Counted from the first letter of the stretch, positions 43,565 to 52,246 are shown. The stretch: DNA of 64,000 nucleotides from Desulfitobacterium sp038181555 (GCF_038181555.1 NZ_JBBWUA010000001.1:186001-250000), one strand, 5' to 3'. The notes: a model not told the origin generated them from the letters alone. Program-made: numbers and translations.

Positions 43565-43842
43565 ATGGAGAGAAAGCAGTATTAGCCACGATAGTGAGTA
43601 CAAAAGGCTCTACGCCGAGGAAAGCAGGAGCTCAAGTCCTCTTTTTCCAAGATGGAAGGACTATTGGCACCATTGGCGGGGGCTGCGGGGAAGCCGAGGC
43701 ACGTGGTCACGCCTTAAATGCTCTGCACAAGCAAGAACCACTTCTGATCCAAGTGGACTTAACTCATGAAATTGCCGAACAGGATGGGATGGTTTGCGGA
43801 GGAACGATGGATATCTTTCTTGAACCACTCCTAGGTTTCTGA
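43528..43842 (+). CDS. Stand-alone XdhC/CoxI N-terminal domain protein
   Basis: A 104-residue protein made of only the XdhC/CoxI N-terminal domain: ATIVSTKGSTPRKAGAQVLF and TIGTIGGGCGEAEARGHALN, with the metal or cofactor Cys in GGGC and later MVCGGTMDIFLEPL. It overlaps the preceding XdhC-like gene by 37 bp in a different frame, so the two are probably coupled and work together as a split XdhC. Start ATG 43528 lies within the preceding gene, preceded by GGAAGGATGGGTGCC. Confidence 0.85.
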   Translation: MDHKVIEAISQLNGEKAVLATIVSTKGSTPRKAGAQVLFFQDGRTIGTIGGGCGEAEARGHALNALHKQEPLLIQVDLTHEIAEQDGMVCGGTMDIFLEPLLGF

Positions 43843-43951
43843 GCATGCGGACGTCCTATACTGCACTTAACCACCTTGGGTTGGGTATCCGCTGCCTCTA
43901 GAGATGGGAGCAAACGTGGATTAGTTCAGTGAGAAGGGGTAAAGAAATGAT

Positions 43952-44803
43952 ATGATGACTCCAGGAAATTTAGCCGATCCACCCGTTGTCCTCATTCGAG
44001 GGGCGGGGGAGCAGGCCAGCGGGGTGGGATGGGCTTTGCATAGAGCAGGCTTCCGAGTGGTCATGACCGAGATCGCACAGCCCTTGATGGTGCGCTGGCC
44101 CGTGTGCTTCGGCACTGCTATCCTCGAAGGATCTTGGGAGGTCGAAGGAATCCGAGGCATGCACATCGAATCTCCTCAAGATTGTCCGAGGGTTTGGCAA
44201 CAAGGAGGAATTCCAATCCTTGTCGATCCGGACTTAAAGCACCTTCCCCAGATTCGACCGGATATTTTGATCGATGCTATTATGGCCAAACGCAATTTGG
44301 GAACGACCATCGCTAGTGCGCCTCTTACGATCGGCATGGGACCGGGTTTTTGCGCCGGCAAAGACGTACATAGGGTGCTGGAAACCAACCGCGGCCATAA
44401 CCTCGGGCGCCTAATTAATTCCGGTTATGCCGAGCCTAATACGGGTATTCCTGAAGCAGTCCTGGGTTATACCAAGGAAAGAGTTCTTTATGCACCGGGT
44501 GCGGGCATCTTCGAAGCCAAATGCAGAATTGGGGAAGAGGTCCGGGTGGGAGATATCCTAGGGCTGATTCAACAAGGAGAGCAAATCACCCCGGTTCAAG
44601 GGAATCTGGGTGGGGTAGTACGAGGATTGCTGCGCTCGGGAACCGTCATTATAATGAACGAAAATAATGATGCTCGCATCAAAGTCGGGGATATAGATCC
44701 CCGTTTTAAAGAAGAATATTGTTGGACAGTTTCTGATAAAGCTCGAACCCTAGGAACTTCTGTTTTACTGGGCATTATAGAGTGGATGAATGGGGGCAGA
44801 TAA
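43952..44803 (+). CDS. yqeB: YqeB-type selenium-dependent molybdenum hydroxylase maturation protein
   Basis: A 283-residue protein starting VVLIRGAGEQASGVGWALHR, the first block of the YqeB (EF2563) family. Conserved segments MVRWPVCFGTAILEG, IDAIMAKRNLGTTI and GMGPGFCAGKDVHRVLETNR follow. Genome surveys link this family to the labile selenium cofactor of some xanthine dehydrogenases and purine hydroxylases. The precise reaction is not established. Upstream AGAAGGGGTAAAG is the ribosome site. It is a marker that the enzyme encoded downstream is probably selenium-dependent. Confidence 0.88.
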   Translation: MMTPGNLADPPVVLIRGAGEQASGVGWALHRAGFRVVMTEIAQPLMVRWPVCFGTAILEGSWEVEGIRGMHIESPQDCPRVWQQGGIPILVDPDLKHLPQIRPDILIDAIMAKRNLGTTIASAPLTIGMGPGFCAGKDVHRVLETNRGHNLGRLINSGYAEPNTGIPEAVLGYTKERVLYAPGAGIFEAKCRIGEEVRVGDILGLIQQGEQITPVQGNLGGVVRGLLRSGTVIIMNENNDARIKVGDIDPRFKEEYCWTVSDKARTLGTSVLLGIIEWMNGGR

Positions 44804-44804
44804 A

Positions 44805-45653
44805 GTGTTAACTATACGAGATATCGTTCAACCAGAGACCTTGACAGAAGCGTATCAAATACTTACTAAGCAAAGGACCAACACAGTCCTGGGTGGTTGC
44901 GCTTTTTTACGTCTGGGTTCCAAACGAATCGGGATCGGCATTGATTTAGCCAAATTAAACCTCGACCAAATCACGGAAGAAGATGACACTATTAAGCTAG
45001 GGGCCATGACGACCCTGCGTCAAATTGAAACCCATCCTTTATTGAATGAATCTTTCGGTGGTGTTTTGCCCAAAGCCGTGAGCAATATCATCGGCGTTCA
45101 GTTCCGCAATGGCGTGACCATCGGCGGCTCCGTGTATTCCAAGTATGGTTTTTCCGATCCGATCACTGCACTTTTAGCCTTGAATGCTAAAGTGGACTTA
45201 GTCAAAGCGGGACGATTGCCCCTAGGTGAATTTTTAGCCCGACCCCGCGAAAAGGATGTTTTAACTCATGTAATTATTCCTAAGGAAGAGCAAATCGCCT
45301 CTTATCAGAGCCTGCGTATTTCAGCCAGTGATTATCCAATACTCACGGCGGCCGTAGCTAAGAACGGCGAAGATTGGCGTATCGTCGTCGGCGCACGCCC
45401 CCAAGTGGCAGAGCTGGCGGGCAAAGCCTCCGAGCAGCTTGCTCAAGCCTATGCCCACGCAAAACTCGATTCCTTTATGGTTGCCGGAGAGAAGAATGAA
45501 GTTAACGAAGTTGTTGAGGGTATCCTTGAACAAATGAGCCAAGAATTAAGCTTTGGCTCCAATGCCCGTGGATCAGCAACCTACCGTCAAGGGATAGCCA
45601 AAGTACTAGTTAGACGCGGGATTCAGGAGGTGTTAGCATGGATATCGAAGTAA
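44805..45653 (+). CDS. Molybdenum hydroxylase FAD-binding subunit
   Basis: About 282 residues of the CoxM/XdhB FAD-binding family, starting LTIRDIVQPETLTEAYQIL. An FAD loop lies near TVLGGCAFLRLG, and the second block is QFRNGVTIGGSVYSKYGFSD. GTG 44805 is chosen for its GGGGG site 8 bp upstream; ATG 44790 would overlap yqeB by 14 bp. It passes electrons from the iron-sulfur subunit to NAD or another acceptor. It overlaps the iron-sulfur gene by 16 bp. Confidence 0.9.
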   Translation: MLTIRDIVQPETLTEAYQILTKQRTNTVLGGCAFLRLGSKRIGIGIDLAKLNLDQITEEDDTIKLGAMTTLRQIETHPLLNESFGGVLPKAVSNIIGVQFRNGVTIGGSVYSKYGFSDPITALLALNAKVDLVKAGRLPLGEFLARPREKDVLTHVIIPKEEQIASYQSLRISASDYPILTAAVAKNGEDWRIVVGARPQVAELAGKASEQLAQAYAHAKLDSFMVAGEKNEVNEVVEGILEQMSQELSFGSNARGSATYRQGIAKVLVRRGIQEVLAWISK

Positions 45654-46087
45654 CCCTTAATGGCAAGAAAACAACCCTGCAAGGAAAAAAGGACGAATTT
45701 CTCGCCGATACCCTGCGCGCCCATGGCCAACTGAGCATTCGCAAAGGCTGTAATACCACCTGTTGCGGATTATGCACGGTTTGGATTGACGGGAAACCTA
45801 CGCTCTCTTGTGCTTACCTCACCTTCAGGGCCGAAGGAAAGAATATTACCACCATCGAGGGAGTAAAGGAAGAGGCGGAAGCTTTCGCTAAGGTCTTAGT
45901 GGCAGAAGGAGCGGAGCAATGTGGCTTCTGTAGCCCGGGCTTCATTATGACCGTCTTGGCTATGAAAAATGAACTTCAAAACCCCACCGAGGATGAAATT
46001 ATCCACTACTTAACCGGGAATCTCTGCCGATGTACCGGCTATATGGGCCAATTGCGTGCCATCAAAAAATACTTGGGGGTGGCCTAA
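45638..46087 (+). CDS. Molybdenum hydroxylase [2Fe-2S] subunit
   Basis: A 149-residue two-cluster subunit. A plant-type site is GCNTTCCGLCTVWIDGKP with later Cys in LSCAYL; the second site is QCGFCSPGFIMT with LCRCTGY. This is the small subunit of xanthine dehydrogenase/CO dehydrogenase-type hydroxylases. Strong CAGGAGGTG before the ATG. The stop is directly followed by the Mo-subunit ATG. Confidence 0.94.
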   Translation: MDIEVTLNGKKTTLQGKKDEFLADTLRAHGQLSIRKGCNTTCCGLCTVWIDGKPTLSCAYLTFRAEGKNITTIEGVKEEAEAFAKVLVAEGAEQCGFCSPGFIMTVLAMKNELQNPTEDEIIHYLTGNLCRCTGYMGQLRAIKKYLGVA

Positions 46088-48364
46088 ATGAAGATAGTAG
46101 GAAAGGATAGTCCCAAAATTGATGGTATGGCCATCGCCACAGGACGTCCCGTATATACAGAGGATTTGGCGCCTAAGGATGCCCTCGTGATTAAGATTCT
46201 CCGCAGCCCCCATGCCTTTGCCCGCATTAAGTCCATCGATACCAGCCGGGCGGTGGCCCTTGAAGGAGTGGAATGCGTTTTTACCTATCAAGATGTGCCC
46301 GGGATTCGTTTTACCTTAGCCGGTCAATCTTATCCGGAGCCCTCTCCTTATGATCGCTTGATTTTGGATGAAATCGTTCGTTACGTGGGGGATGAAGTGG
46401 CGATTGTGGCCGCTGTCGATGAAAGAACGGCCCTCAACGCCCTGAAGCGCATCAAGGTACAGTATGAAGTCTTGGAACCTGTGTTAGATTTGGAAACAGC
46501 CATCGATCATCCTTCGATTGTCCATCCCGAGGATAACCTGCACTTAAATTTTGATATCGGTATGGAAAAGGAACGCAACATTATCTCCTATCAAAAGGTT
46601 GAAGCAGGGGAAGAGATTGAAGAAGCCCTAAGGCAATGTGACGTGGTCGTTGAGGAAACGGTCTATACTCAGGCCCAATCTCAAGCCATGATGGAAACCT
46701 TTCGTGCCTTCAGTTACCTAGATCATGCCAATCGCCTAGTGATCACCTCCTCGACCCAAGTACCCTTTCATGTCCGCCGACAAATAGCACGGGCCTTTAA
46801 CATTCCAGCCAGTCGCGTGCGGGTGATCAAACCCCGGATTGGCGGAGGCTTCGGAGCGAAACAAACCGGTTGTTGTGAAGTATTTTCAGCCCTTGTCACC
46901 CTGAAAACCGGCAAGCCCTCCATCATCATCTATGATCGCACCGAGACTTTTAACTCATCGACCAGTCGCCACGCCATGAAAATGAAAGTGCGCCTGGGTG
47001 CGGACAAGGAGGGTATGATTCGTGCTTATGATCTGGAGGTTCTCTCCGATGGCGGAGCTTATGGAGAGCACTCCTCAACCACCCTAGGGTGTGTGGGCGA
47101 AAAAACCATGTCTATGTACAACAAGACCAAGGCTGTTCGTTTCACCGGAACCGCGGTCTATACGAATAAACAACCGGGAGGAGCCTTCCGTGGCTATGGA
47201 GCAACCCAAGGGACCATGGCCTTGGAAACTGCGGTCAATAAGCTGGCCGCCGAGCTGCAGATGGATCCTACCGAAATCCGTTTAAAGAACTTGATAGAAG
47301 AGGGAGAAACCTCTCTCGTCTATAATGGCAAGGTTATCAAGAGCACGACCCTCAAGGATTGTATTCGTAAAGGGAAGGAACTTATCGGCTGGGATGAAAA
47401 ATACCCGCGTCAAGTACTTAGCAATGGTAAAATCCGAGCTGTCGGTATGGCTGTAACTCAGCAAGGCTCCGGAATTGCGGGAATCGATACCGCTTCAGCA
47501 GAAATACGCCTAAATGACGAGGGAAGCTATAACCTACTTTTGGGTTCGACGGATATGGGAACAGGCAGCGATACTATCCTCAGTCAAATGGCAGCCGAGA
47601 TCATGGAAACAACTGTGGATCAAATCGCTGTCTATGCCGGGGATACGGATACATCCCCCTATGACCCCGGTTCCTATGCTTCCAGTACCACCTATGTGAC
47701 CGGCATGGCAGTGGTGCAAGCCGCCGAAGAATTAAAGGAAAAGATCCTCATCCAGGGTGCCCGGTATATGGATAGAAACCCCGACGAAGTGGAATTTAAC
47801 GGTCAGTCAGTGGTCACCTTGGATGGCAAGACAAGCATTACCCTTGAGAAGATTGCCGAGCTCAATGTACTAGGCTCAGGCCGTCATCAGTTGGTGGGTA
47901 ACACGACTTATGGCAGCCCCGTCTCGCCACCCCCCTATATGGTAGGGTTTGCGGAGGTAGAAGTGGATCCCCAGACAGGTAAAGTAGAACCCATTGATTT
48001 TGTCGCCGTCATTGACTGCGGTACGGTTATCAATCCTAAACTGGCTCGCATCCAAGCCGAAGGGGGCTTAGTTCAAGGTATCGGCATGGCCCTCTATGAA
48101 GAAGTCCGCTACGATGGCAAGGGAAGAATGCACACGAATGATTTTATGCAATATAAAATTCCCACCCGCAAAGACGTCGGTAATATTCGTGTTCACTTTA
48201 TCGAAAGCTACGAACCCACCGGACCCTTCGGAGCCAAATCCATCGGTGAAGTCGTCGCCAACACCCCCGCCCCAGCCATCGCCCACGCTGTCTTTAATGC
48301 AACCGGCTTCAGAGTTACAGAACTACCCATCACCCCCGAAAAAGTATTTCTCGGACAGGGATAA
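46088..48364 (+). CDS. Molybdenum hydroxylase catalytic subunit (xanthine dehydrogenase family)
   Basis: A 758-residue subunit. It shows RIGGGFGAKQTGCCEVFSAL for the pterin site, PGGAFRGYGATQGTMALET, GSTDMGTGSDTILSQ, and the catalytic Glu region GPFGAKSIGEVVANTPAPA. It hydroxylates a purine or other heterocycle with water. The upstream guanine riboswitch and xanthine permease suggest xanthine or a purine; yqeB, yqeC and split xdhC point to a labile selenium ligand. No in-frame TGA or selenocysteine is involved. Substrate is inferred. Confidence 0.92.
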   Translation: MKIVGKDSPKIDGMAIATGRPVYTEDLAPKDALVIKILRSPHAFARIKSIDTSRAVALEGVECVFTYQDVPGIRFTLAGQSYPEPSPYDRLILDEIVRYVGDEVAIVAAVDERTALNALKRIKVQYEVLEPVLDLETAIDHPSIVHPEDNLHLNFDIGMEKERNIISYQKVEAGEEIEEALRQCDVVVEETVYTQAQSQAMMETFRAFSYLDHANRLVITSSTQVPFHVRRQIARAFNIPASRVRVIKPRIGGGFGAKQTGCCEVFSALVTLKTGKPSIIIYDRTETFNSSTSRHAMKMKVRLGADKEGMIRAYDLEVLSDGGAYGEHSSTTLGCVGEKTMSMYNKTKAVRFTGTAVYTNKQPGGAFRGYGATQGTMALETAVNKLAAELQMDPTEIRLKNLIEEGETSLVYNGKVIKSTTLKDCIRKGKELIGWDEKYPRQVLSNGKIRAVGMAVTQQGSGIAGIDTASAEIRLNDEGSYNLLLGSTDMGTGSDTILSQMAAEIMETTVDQIAVYAGDTDTSPYDPGSYASSTTYVTGMAVVQAAEELKEKILIQGARYMDRNPDEVEFNGQSVVTLDGKTSITLEKIAELNVLGSGRHQLVGNTTYGSPVSPPPYMVGFAEVEVDPQTGKVEPIDFVAVIDCGTVINPKLARIQAEGGLVQGIGMALYEEVRYDGKGRMHTNDFMQYKIPTRKDVGNIRVHFIESYEPTGPFGAKSIGEVVANTPAPAIAHAVFNATGFRVTELPITPEKVFLGQG

Positions 48365-48513
48365 AAAGCGCGAAATAGTGGCTTCTTTGTTGTTTGTGAC
48401 GTCATCAGCTGTTAATAGCGCATGGCTACAAAGTTGCAACTAGCTTTATATTTTTAAGCTTGCGCAGCTCTATAGATACTTTATAGCTAATAAAAGCAAC
48501 GATTTTAACGTAT

Positions 48514-48566
48514 AAAAAGTACATCTCAATAGTTTGGAAAGCCAGACTTGAGATGTACTTTTATTT
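48514..48566 (+). terminator. Terminator of the hydroxylase operon
   Basis: AAAAGTACATCTCAA (48515-48529) pairs with TTGAGATGTACTTTT (48548-48562). The inner TTTGG/CCAGA continues the stem. TATTTCTTT follows. It is 150 bp after the stop; the stretch 48365-48513 shows nothing else. Confidence 0.8.
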
Positions 48567-48585
48567 CTTTACGCGAAGCTTTTAG

Positions 48586-48601
48586 TGTGAGTTTTATCAC
48601 A
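48586..48601. promoter_or_regulatory. CRP/FNR-family operator upstream of hcp
   Basis: TGTGAGTTTTATCACA is a perfect TGTGA-N6-TCACA palindrome, the consensus of CRP-type dimers. It lies about 145 bp before the hcp start. HcpR, a CRP/FNR-family nitrosative-stress regulator, is a known controller of hcp in anaerobes. Confidence 0.65.
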
Positions 48602-48747
48602 GTAAGAACTAGCTGAGGTCACAGCATAAGGGTTGTCTTTGCGATAAGATAATTTCAGATGGTGCACGGACAACAATCGCCGACACCAGACACTGATCGT
48701 CAACAACATAAATTTATTAAAAAATATGATAGGGAGGATTTCAAAGA

Positions 48748-50397
48748 ATGAGTATGTTCTGTTTTCAATGTCAAGAAACCGCTAAAGGTACGGGCTGTAC
48801 AATCAAAGGGGTATGTGGCAAGACTGCTGATGTTTCCAATTTACAAGACCTTTTAATTTATGTCTTAAGGGGAATTGCTATCCACAGCCTGCAAGCTCGT
48901 GAATTAGGAATTGTTCGTCAGGATGTAGACAAATTTGTTATGGAAAGCTTATTTGCTACGATCACCAATGCTAACTTTGATAACGCCAGTTTCGTAGCTC
49001 GGGTACGTGAAGGCCTAGCCCTTAGAGAAAGCCTAAAGCAAGATATTCTCCAAGCAGGTGGCGTACTGCCAAACAACCTTCATGATTCCGCTACTTGGAC
49101 CGCTGATACTGCAGAAGAATTCGATCAAAAAGCTGCTCAAGTCGGGATTTTAGCCACTGAAAATGAAGATGTTCGTTCCCTCCGTGAATTGATCATCTAC
49201 GGACTCAAAGGAATGGCAGCCTATGCTGAGCACGCTTTTGCTCTCGGTTATGATGATAACAGCATTTTTGCCTTTATGATGAAAGGCTTAGCAGCAACTA
49301 CTGACGATACACTCTCAGCAGATCAATTGGTCGCTCTGGTCCTCGAAACAGGGAAATATGGGGTGGATGTCATGGCTCTTCTCGACAAAGCCAACACCAC
49401 GACCTACGGTAACCCTGAACTTACCAAAGTCAATATCGGTGTCCGTAACAACCCGGCCATCCTCATCAGTGGTCACGATCTGAAAGACTTAGAAGATCTC
49501 TTAAAACAAACGGTCGGAACTGGCGTAGATGTTTACACTCACGGTGAAATGCTTCCAGCTCACTACTATCCCGCTTTCAAAAAGTACGATCACTTTGTAG
49601 GTAACTATGGTAACGCTTGGTGGAAACAAGATAAAGAATTCGATTCCTTCAACGGCGCTATCTTGCTCACCACTAACTGCTTAGTACCGCCTAAGGATTC
49701 CTATAAAAACCGTCTCTTCACCACCAGCGTTGTAGGTTACGAAGGTGTACAACACATCCCGGCTCGTGAAAAAGGAAAAGCTAAGGATTTCTCTGCTATC
49801 ATCGAATTAGCAAAAACCTTACCAGCTCCTACAGAGATCGAAACTGGAGAAATCGTCGGTGGATTTGCTCATAACCAAGTCTTCGCAGTAGCAGACAAAG
49901 TAGTCGAAGCTGTTAAATCCGGAGCCATCAAACGCTTCTTCGTCATGGCAGGTTGTGACGGACGGATGAAGAGCCGTGATTATTACACAGAATTCGCTCA
50001 AGCTATTCCTAAAGACACTGTCATTATGACCGCAGGCTGCGCGAAATACAAATACAACAAACTCGACCTGGGAGACATCGGCGGTATTCCAAGAGTCTTG
50101 GATGCTGGACAATGTAACGACTCCTACTCCCTAGCAGTCATTGCTCTTAAGCTTAAGGAAGTCTTTGGTCTTGACGATGTTAACAAACTTCCTATCTCCT
50201 ACAACATTGCTTGGTATGAGCAAAAGGCAGTTATCGTGCTCCTTGCTCTTCTCTACCTGGGTGTGAAAAACATCCACTTAGGACCTACATTGCCTGCATT
50301 CCTCTCTCCTAATGTAGCAAAAGTACTTGTGGAGAACTTTGGAATCGCTGGAATCAACACCGTAGAAGACGATATCAAACTCTTCATGGGTGCCTAA
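48748..50397 (+). CDS. hcp: Hydroxylamine reductase (hybrid-cluster protein)
   Basis: A 549-residue Hcp. The N-terminal cubane is held by Cys5, Cys8, Cys17 and Cys23 (CFQCQETAKGTGC then GVC). Hybrid-cluster ligands are visible: GHDLKDLE, HGEMLPAHYY, TTNCLVPP, MAGCDGRMKSRDYY, TAGCAKYK and DAGQCNDSYS with its Cys. It reduces nitric oxide and/or hydroxylamine and protects against nitrosative stress. Strong AGGGAGGAT site. Single gene with its own terminator at 50429. Confidence 0.97.
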   Translation: MSMFCFQCQETAKGTGCTIKGVCGKTADVSNLQDLLIYVLRGIAIHSLQARELGIVRQDVDKFVMESLFATITNANFDNASFVARVREGLALRESLKQDILQAGGVLPNNLHDSATWTADTAEEFDQKAAQVGILATENEDVRSLRELIIYGLKGMAAYAEHAFALGYDDNSIFAFMMKGLAATTDDTLSADQLVALVLETGKYGVDVMALLDKANTTTYGNPELTKVNIGVRNNPAILISGHDLKDLEDLLKQTVGTGVDVYTHGEMLPAHYYPAFKKYDHFVGNYGNAWWKQDKEFDSFNGAILLTTNCLVPPKDSYKNRLFTTSVVGYEGVQHIPAREKGKAKDFSAIIELAKTLPAPTEIETGEIVGGFAHNQVFAVADKVVEAVKSGAIKRFFVMAGCDGRMKSRDYYTEFAQAIPKDTVIMTAGCAKYKYNKLDLGDIGGIPRVLDAGQCNDSYSLAVIALKLKEVFGLDDVNKLPISYNIAWYEQKAVIVLLALLYLGVKNIHLGPTLPAFLSPNVAKVLVENFGIAGINTVEDDIKLFMGA

Positions 50398-50428
50398 TTT
50401 CCCTATCGTAACCTACCCTCACCCCATA

Positions 50429-50462
50429 AAAAAAGCAGGAAGCCTTGGCTTCCTGCTTTTTT
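50429..50462 (+). terminator. Terminator of hcp
   Basis: AAAAAAGCAGGAAGCC (50429-50444) pairs with GGCTTCCTGCTTTTTT (50447-50462) across a 2-base turn. The T-run follows the 16-bp stem. A REP begins on the next base. Confidence 0.9.
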
Positions 50463-50489
50463 GGGACAAGGGGACAGGTTCCCTGTCCC
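50463..50489 (+). repeat. REP upstream of the RAYT gene
   Basis: GGGACA ... TGTCCC arms surround AGGGGACAGGTTCCC, 27 nt. Its mirror lies at 51365-51391. It carries the GACAGGT core in plus orientation. Confidence 0.85.
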
Positions 50490-50496
50490 ACTTTTC

Positions 50497-50524
50497 CACT
50501 CATCTCACTCATCTCACTCATCTC
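50497..50524 (+). repeat. Tandem TCATCTCAC repeat
   Basis: TCATCTCAC is repeated about three times just after the REP and ends in ATAATAG. A simple 9-bp repeat of unknown role at the edge of the transposon-like unit. Confidence 0.55.
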
Positions 50525-50583
50525 ATATAATAGTATTGTCCGAGATTCGCCACAATGCTATAATTTTCCTGAGGTGACTACTT

Positions 50584-51342
50584 ATGGCAAGAAGGCCGAG
50601 GGAACAAAGCCCAACGGGTATTTATCATGTCATAATGCGAGGCGTGAATCGTCAAAATGTTTTTAATGACAAAGAAGACCGCTGCAAATTTATTGAGAAA
50701 CTTGCTCAATTCAGAGGGGTAAGTGGTTATAGAGTTTTTGCCTATTGTCTTATGAATAATCATATTCATATTTTAATACAAGAGCTCAACGAACCCCTAA
50801 GTGCTGCAATCAAACGTATCAGTTCAAGTTATGTTTTCTGGTTCAACAAGAAATATGAGCGGTGTGGGCACCTGTTTCAAGAGAGGTTCAGAAGTGAGGC
50901 GGTGGATTCAGATCGATACTTCTTAACTGTATTACGATATATTCATCAAAATCCGGTCAAGGCTAAAATTGTTGATGATATATCGGAGTTCCCTTGGAGT
51001 AGCTATAAAGAATTTTTTGCAACAGATCATTTGGTCGATAAAGAGTATGTTCTTAATATGTTTGGCGACACCCCAGAAAAGGCACTGAAGGTATTTGCTG
51101 AATTTCAAAAGAAACAAAATGAGGACATTTGCCTTGAAGTTGAGGAATTGAAAACGACAAGTGATGAGAGAATTAAAGAAATGGTTAGGAAGCAGTTTGG
51201 AATCGAATCGATAAGGATAGGGGAGGCCGAGAAGGCCTTACAAGACAGTATCCTAAAAACATTAAAGTCGCTAGAAGGCGTAAGTGTTCGGCAGATTTCG
51301 CGGGTAACGGGGTTATCTAAAACAAAAGTTTGGCGGCTATAA
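50584..51342 (+). CDS. REP-associated tyrosine transposase (RAYT, IS200-like Y1)
   Basis: A 252-residue protein of the Y1 HUH superfamily. The HUH pair is His60-Ile-His62 (LMNNHIHILIQE) and the nucleophile is Tyr119 (LRYIHQNPVKAKIV). GIYHVIMRGVNRQNVFND and GHLFQERFRSEAV are further RAYT marks. A C-terminal helix-turn-helix (VRQISRVTGLSKTKVWRL) is typical of one RAYT group. All key residues are intact, so it may be active on the flanking REPs at 50463 and 51365. RAYTs cut REP hairpins at the base and are thought to spread them. Start ATG has GAGGTGAC. Confidence 0.92.
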   Translation: MARRPREQSPTGIYHVIMRGVNRQNVFNDKEDRCKFIEKLAQFRGVSGYRVFAYCLMNNHIHILIQELNEPLSAAIKRISSSYVFWFNKKYERCGHLFQERFRSEAVDSDRYFLTVLRYIHQNPVKAKIVDDISEFPWSSYKEFFATDHLVDKEYVLNMFGDTPEKALKVFAEFQKKQNEDICLEVEELKTTSDERIKEMVRKQFGIESIRIGEAEKALQDSILKTLKSLEGVSVRQISRVTGLSKTKVWRL

Positions 51343-51364
51343 AATTAAATCATTGGGGAAGGGT

Positions 51365-51391
51365 GGGACAAAGGACCTGTCCCCCTGTCCC
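51365..51391 (-). repeat. REP downstream of the RAYT gene, inverted
   Basis: GGGACA and TGTCCC arms enclose AAGGACCTGTCCCCC. Read on the minus strand it is nearly identical to the REP at 50463. It abuts the stop codon of the minus-strand enoyl-CoA hydratase gene. Confidence 0.85.
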
Positions 51392-52176
51392 TATCGCCCG
51401 TGGAATTCGGGTTCGCGCTTTTCGAGAATTGAGGCTACGGCCTCTTTTTTGTCTTCAGTACCCATGCAGAAGATGGAGCCAGCTTCTTCGTACATCAGAC
51501 CCACTTCTAGAGGGGCATCGACGGCTAGGTTAATAGCTTTTTTAGCAAAACGAATAGCATAGGGTGGCATGCCGGCGATTATTTCAGCCATCTTCATGGC
51601 TTCAGCCATTAAGTCCTCGGGAGTGGTGACGATATCTACAAGTCCAATGCGAGCAGCCTCTTGAGCATTGATTTTTTCAGCAGTAAAAATGAGACGTTTA
51701 GCCTGACTGGGTCCGACAGTCCGTGTCAAACGCTGAGTTCCCCCCATATCAGGGTTGAGGCCAATCCGCACTTCATTGATAGAAAAACTCGAGGAACTTG
51801 AAGCAATACGAATATCACCACATAAGGCGAGCTCTAGACCGCTACCCACAGTGATACCATTGAGAGCCATAATTACGGGTTTAATAAAACGATCCCAACG
51901 CGTGTTAATTCCTTGGTAACGGTAGATATCTCGAGAGATAAAGTAGGAGTCGAGTTTGGCAAGTAGAGCTAGGTCTGCACCGGCGCAGAAAAATTTATCC
52001 CCTGCTCCGGTAAAGATGACCACCCGCACATCCTCATCATAGTGCAGCTCTTCTTGGATTTTCTCCATCTCCTGATAAGTTGCCAAGGTCCAGGAGTTCC
52101 CCTTGTCCGGACGGTTTAAGGTGACTATGGCGATAGCCCCCTGTTTCTCGACTATAAAATCACTGTATGAACCCAT
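51391..52176 (-). CDS. Enoyl-CoA hydratase/isomerase family protein
   Basis: A 261-residue crotonase-fold protein. ITVGSGLELALCGDIRIAS gives an oxyanion-hole Gly, and FCAGADLALLAKLD and NPDMGGTQRLTRTVG complete the family marks. It would hydrate trans-2-enoyl-CoA or carry out an isomerase reaction. The position equivalent to Glu144 is Gly/Leu-like and Glu164 is uncertain, so the reaction is not fixed. Transcribed with, or near, the flavoprotein upstream. The stop overlaps a REP edge. Confidence 0.9.
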   Translation of the reverse strand: MGSYSDFIVEKQGAIAIVTLNRPDKGNSWTLATYQEMEKIQEELHYDEDVRVVIFTGAGDKFFCAGADLALLAKLDSYFISRDIYRYQGINTRWDRFIKPVIMALNGITVGSGLELALCGDIRIASSSSSFSINEVRIGLNPDMGGTQRLTRTVGPSQAKRLIFTAEKINAQEAARIGLVDIVTTPEDLMAEAMKMAEIIAGMPPYAIRFAKKAINLAVDAPLEVGLMYEEAGSIFCMGTEDKKEAVASILEKREPEFHGR

Positions 52177-52210
52177 ATTAAACTACCCCCCATCTTATAA
52201 TGACTCAAAA

Positions 52211-52234
52211 TGCAAACTGGGGACAGGTCCCAAT
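52211..52234 (+). repeat. REP, first of an inverted pair
   Basis: TGCAAACTGGGGACAGGTCCCAATTT. Stem arms are AACTGGG.../...CCCAATT with loop GACAGGT. It precedes the better-formed inverse copy at 52247. Confidence 0.75.
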
Positions 52235-52246
52235 TTTCAATATTTT

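Noticed and set aside
46088..48364. Selenocysteine in the molybdenum hydroxylase
   Set aside because: The frame has no internal TGA. Any selenium would be a bound cofactor atom, not an amino acid.
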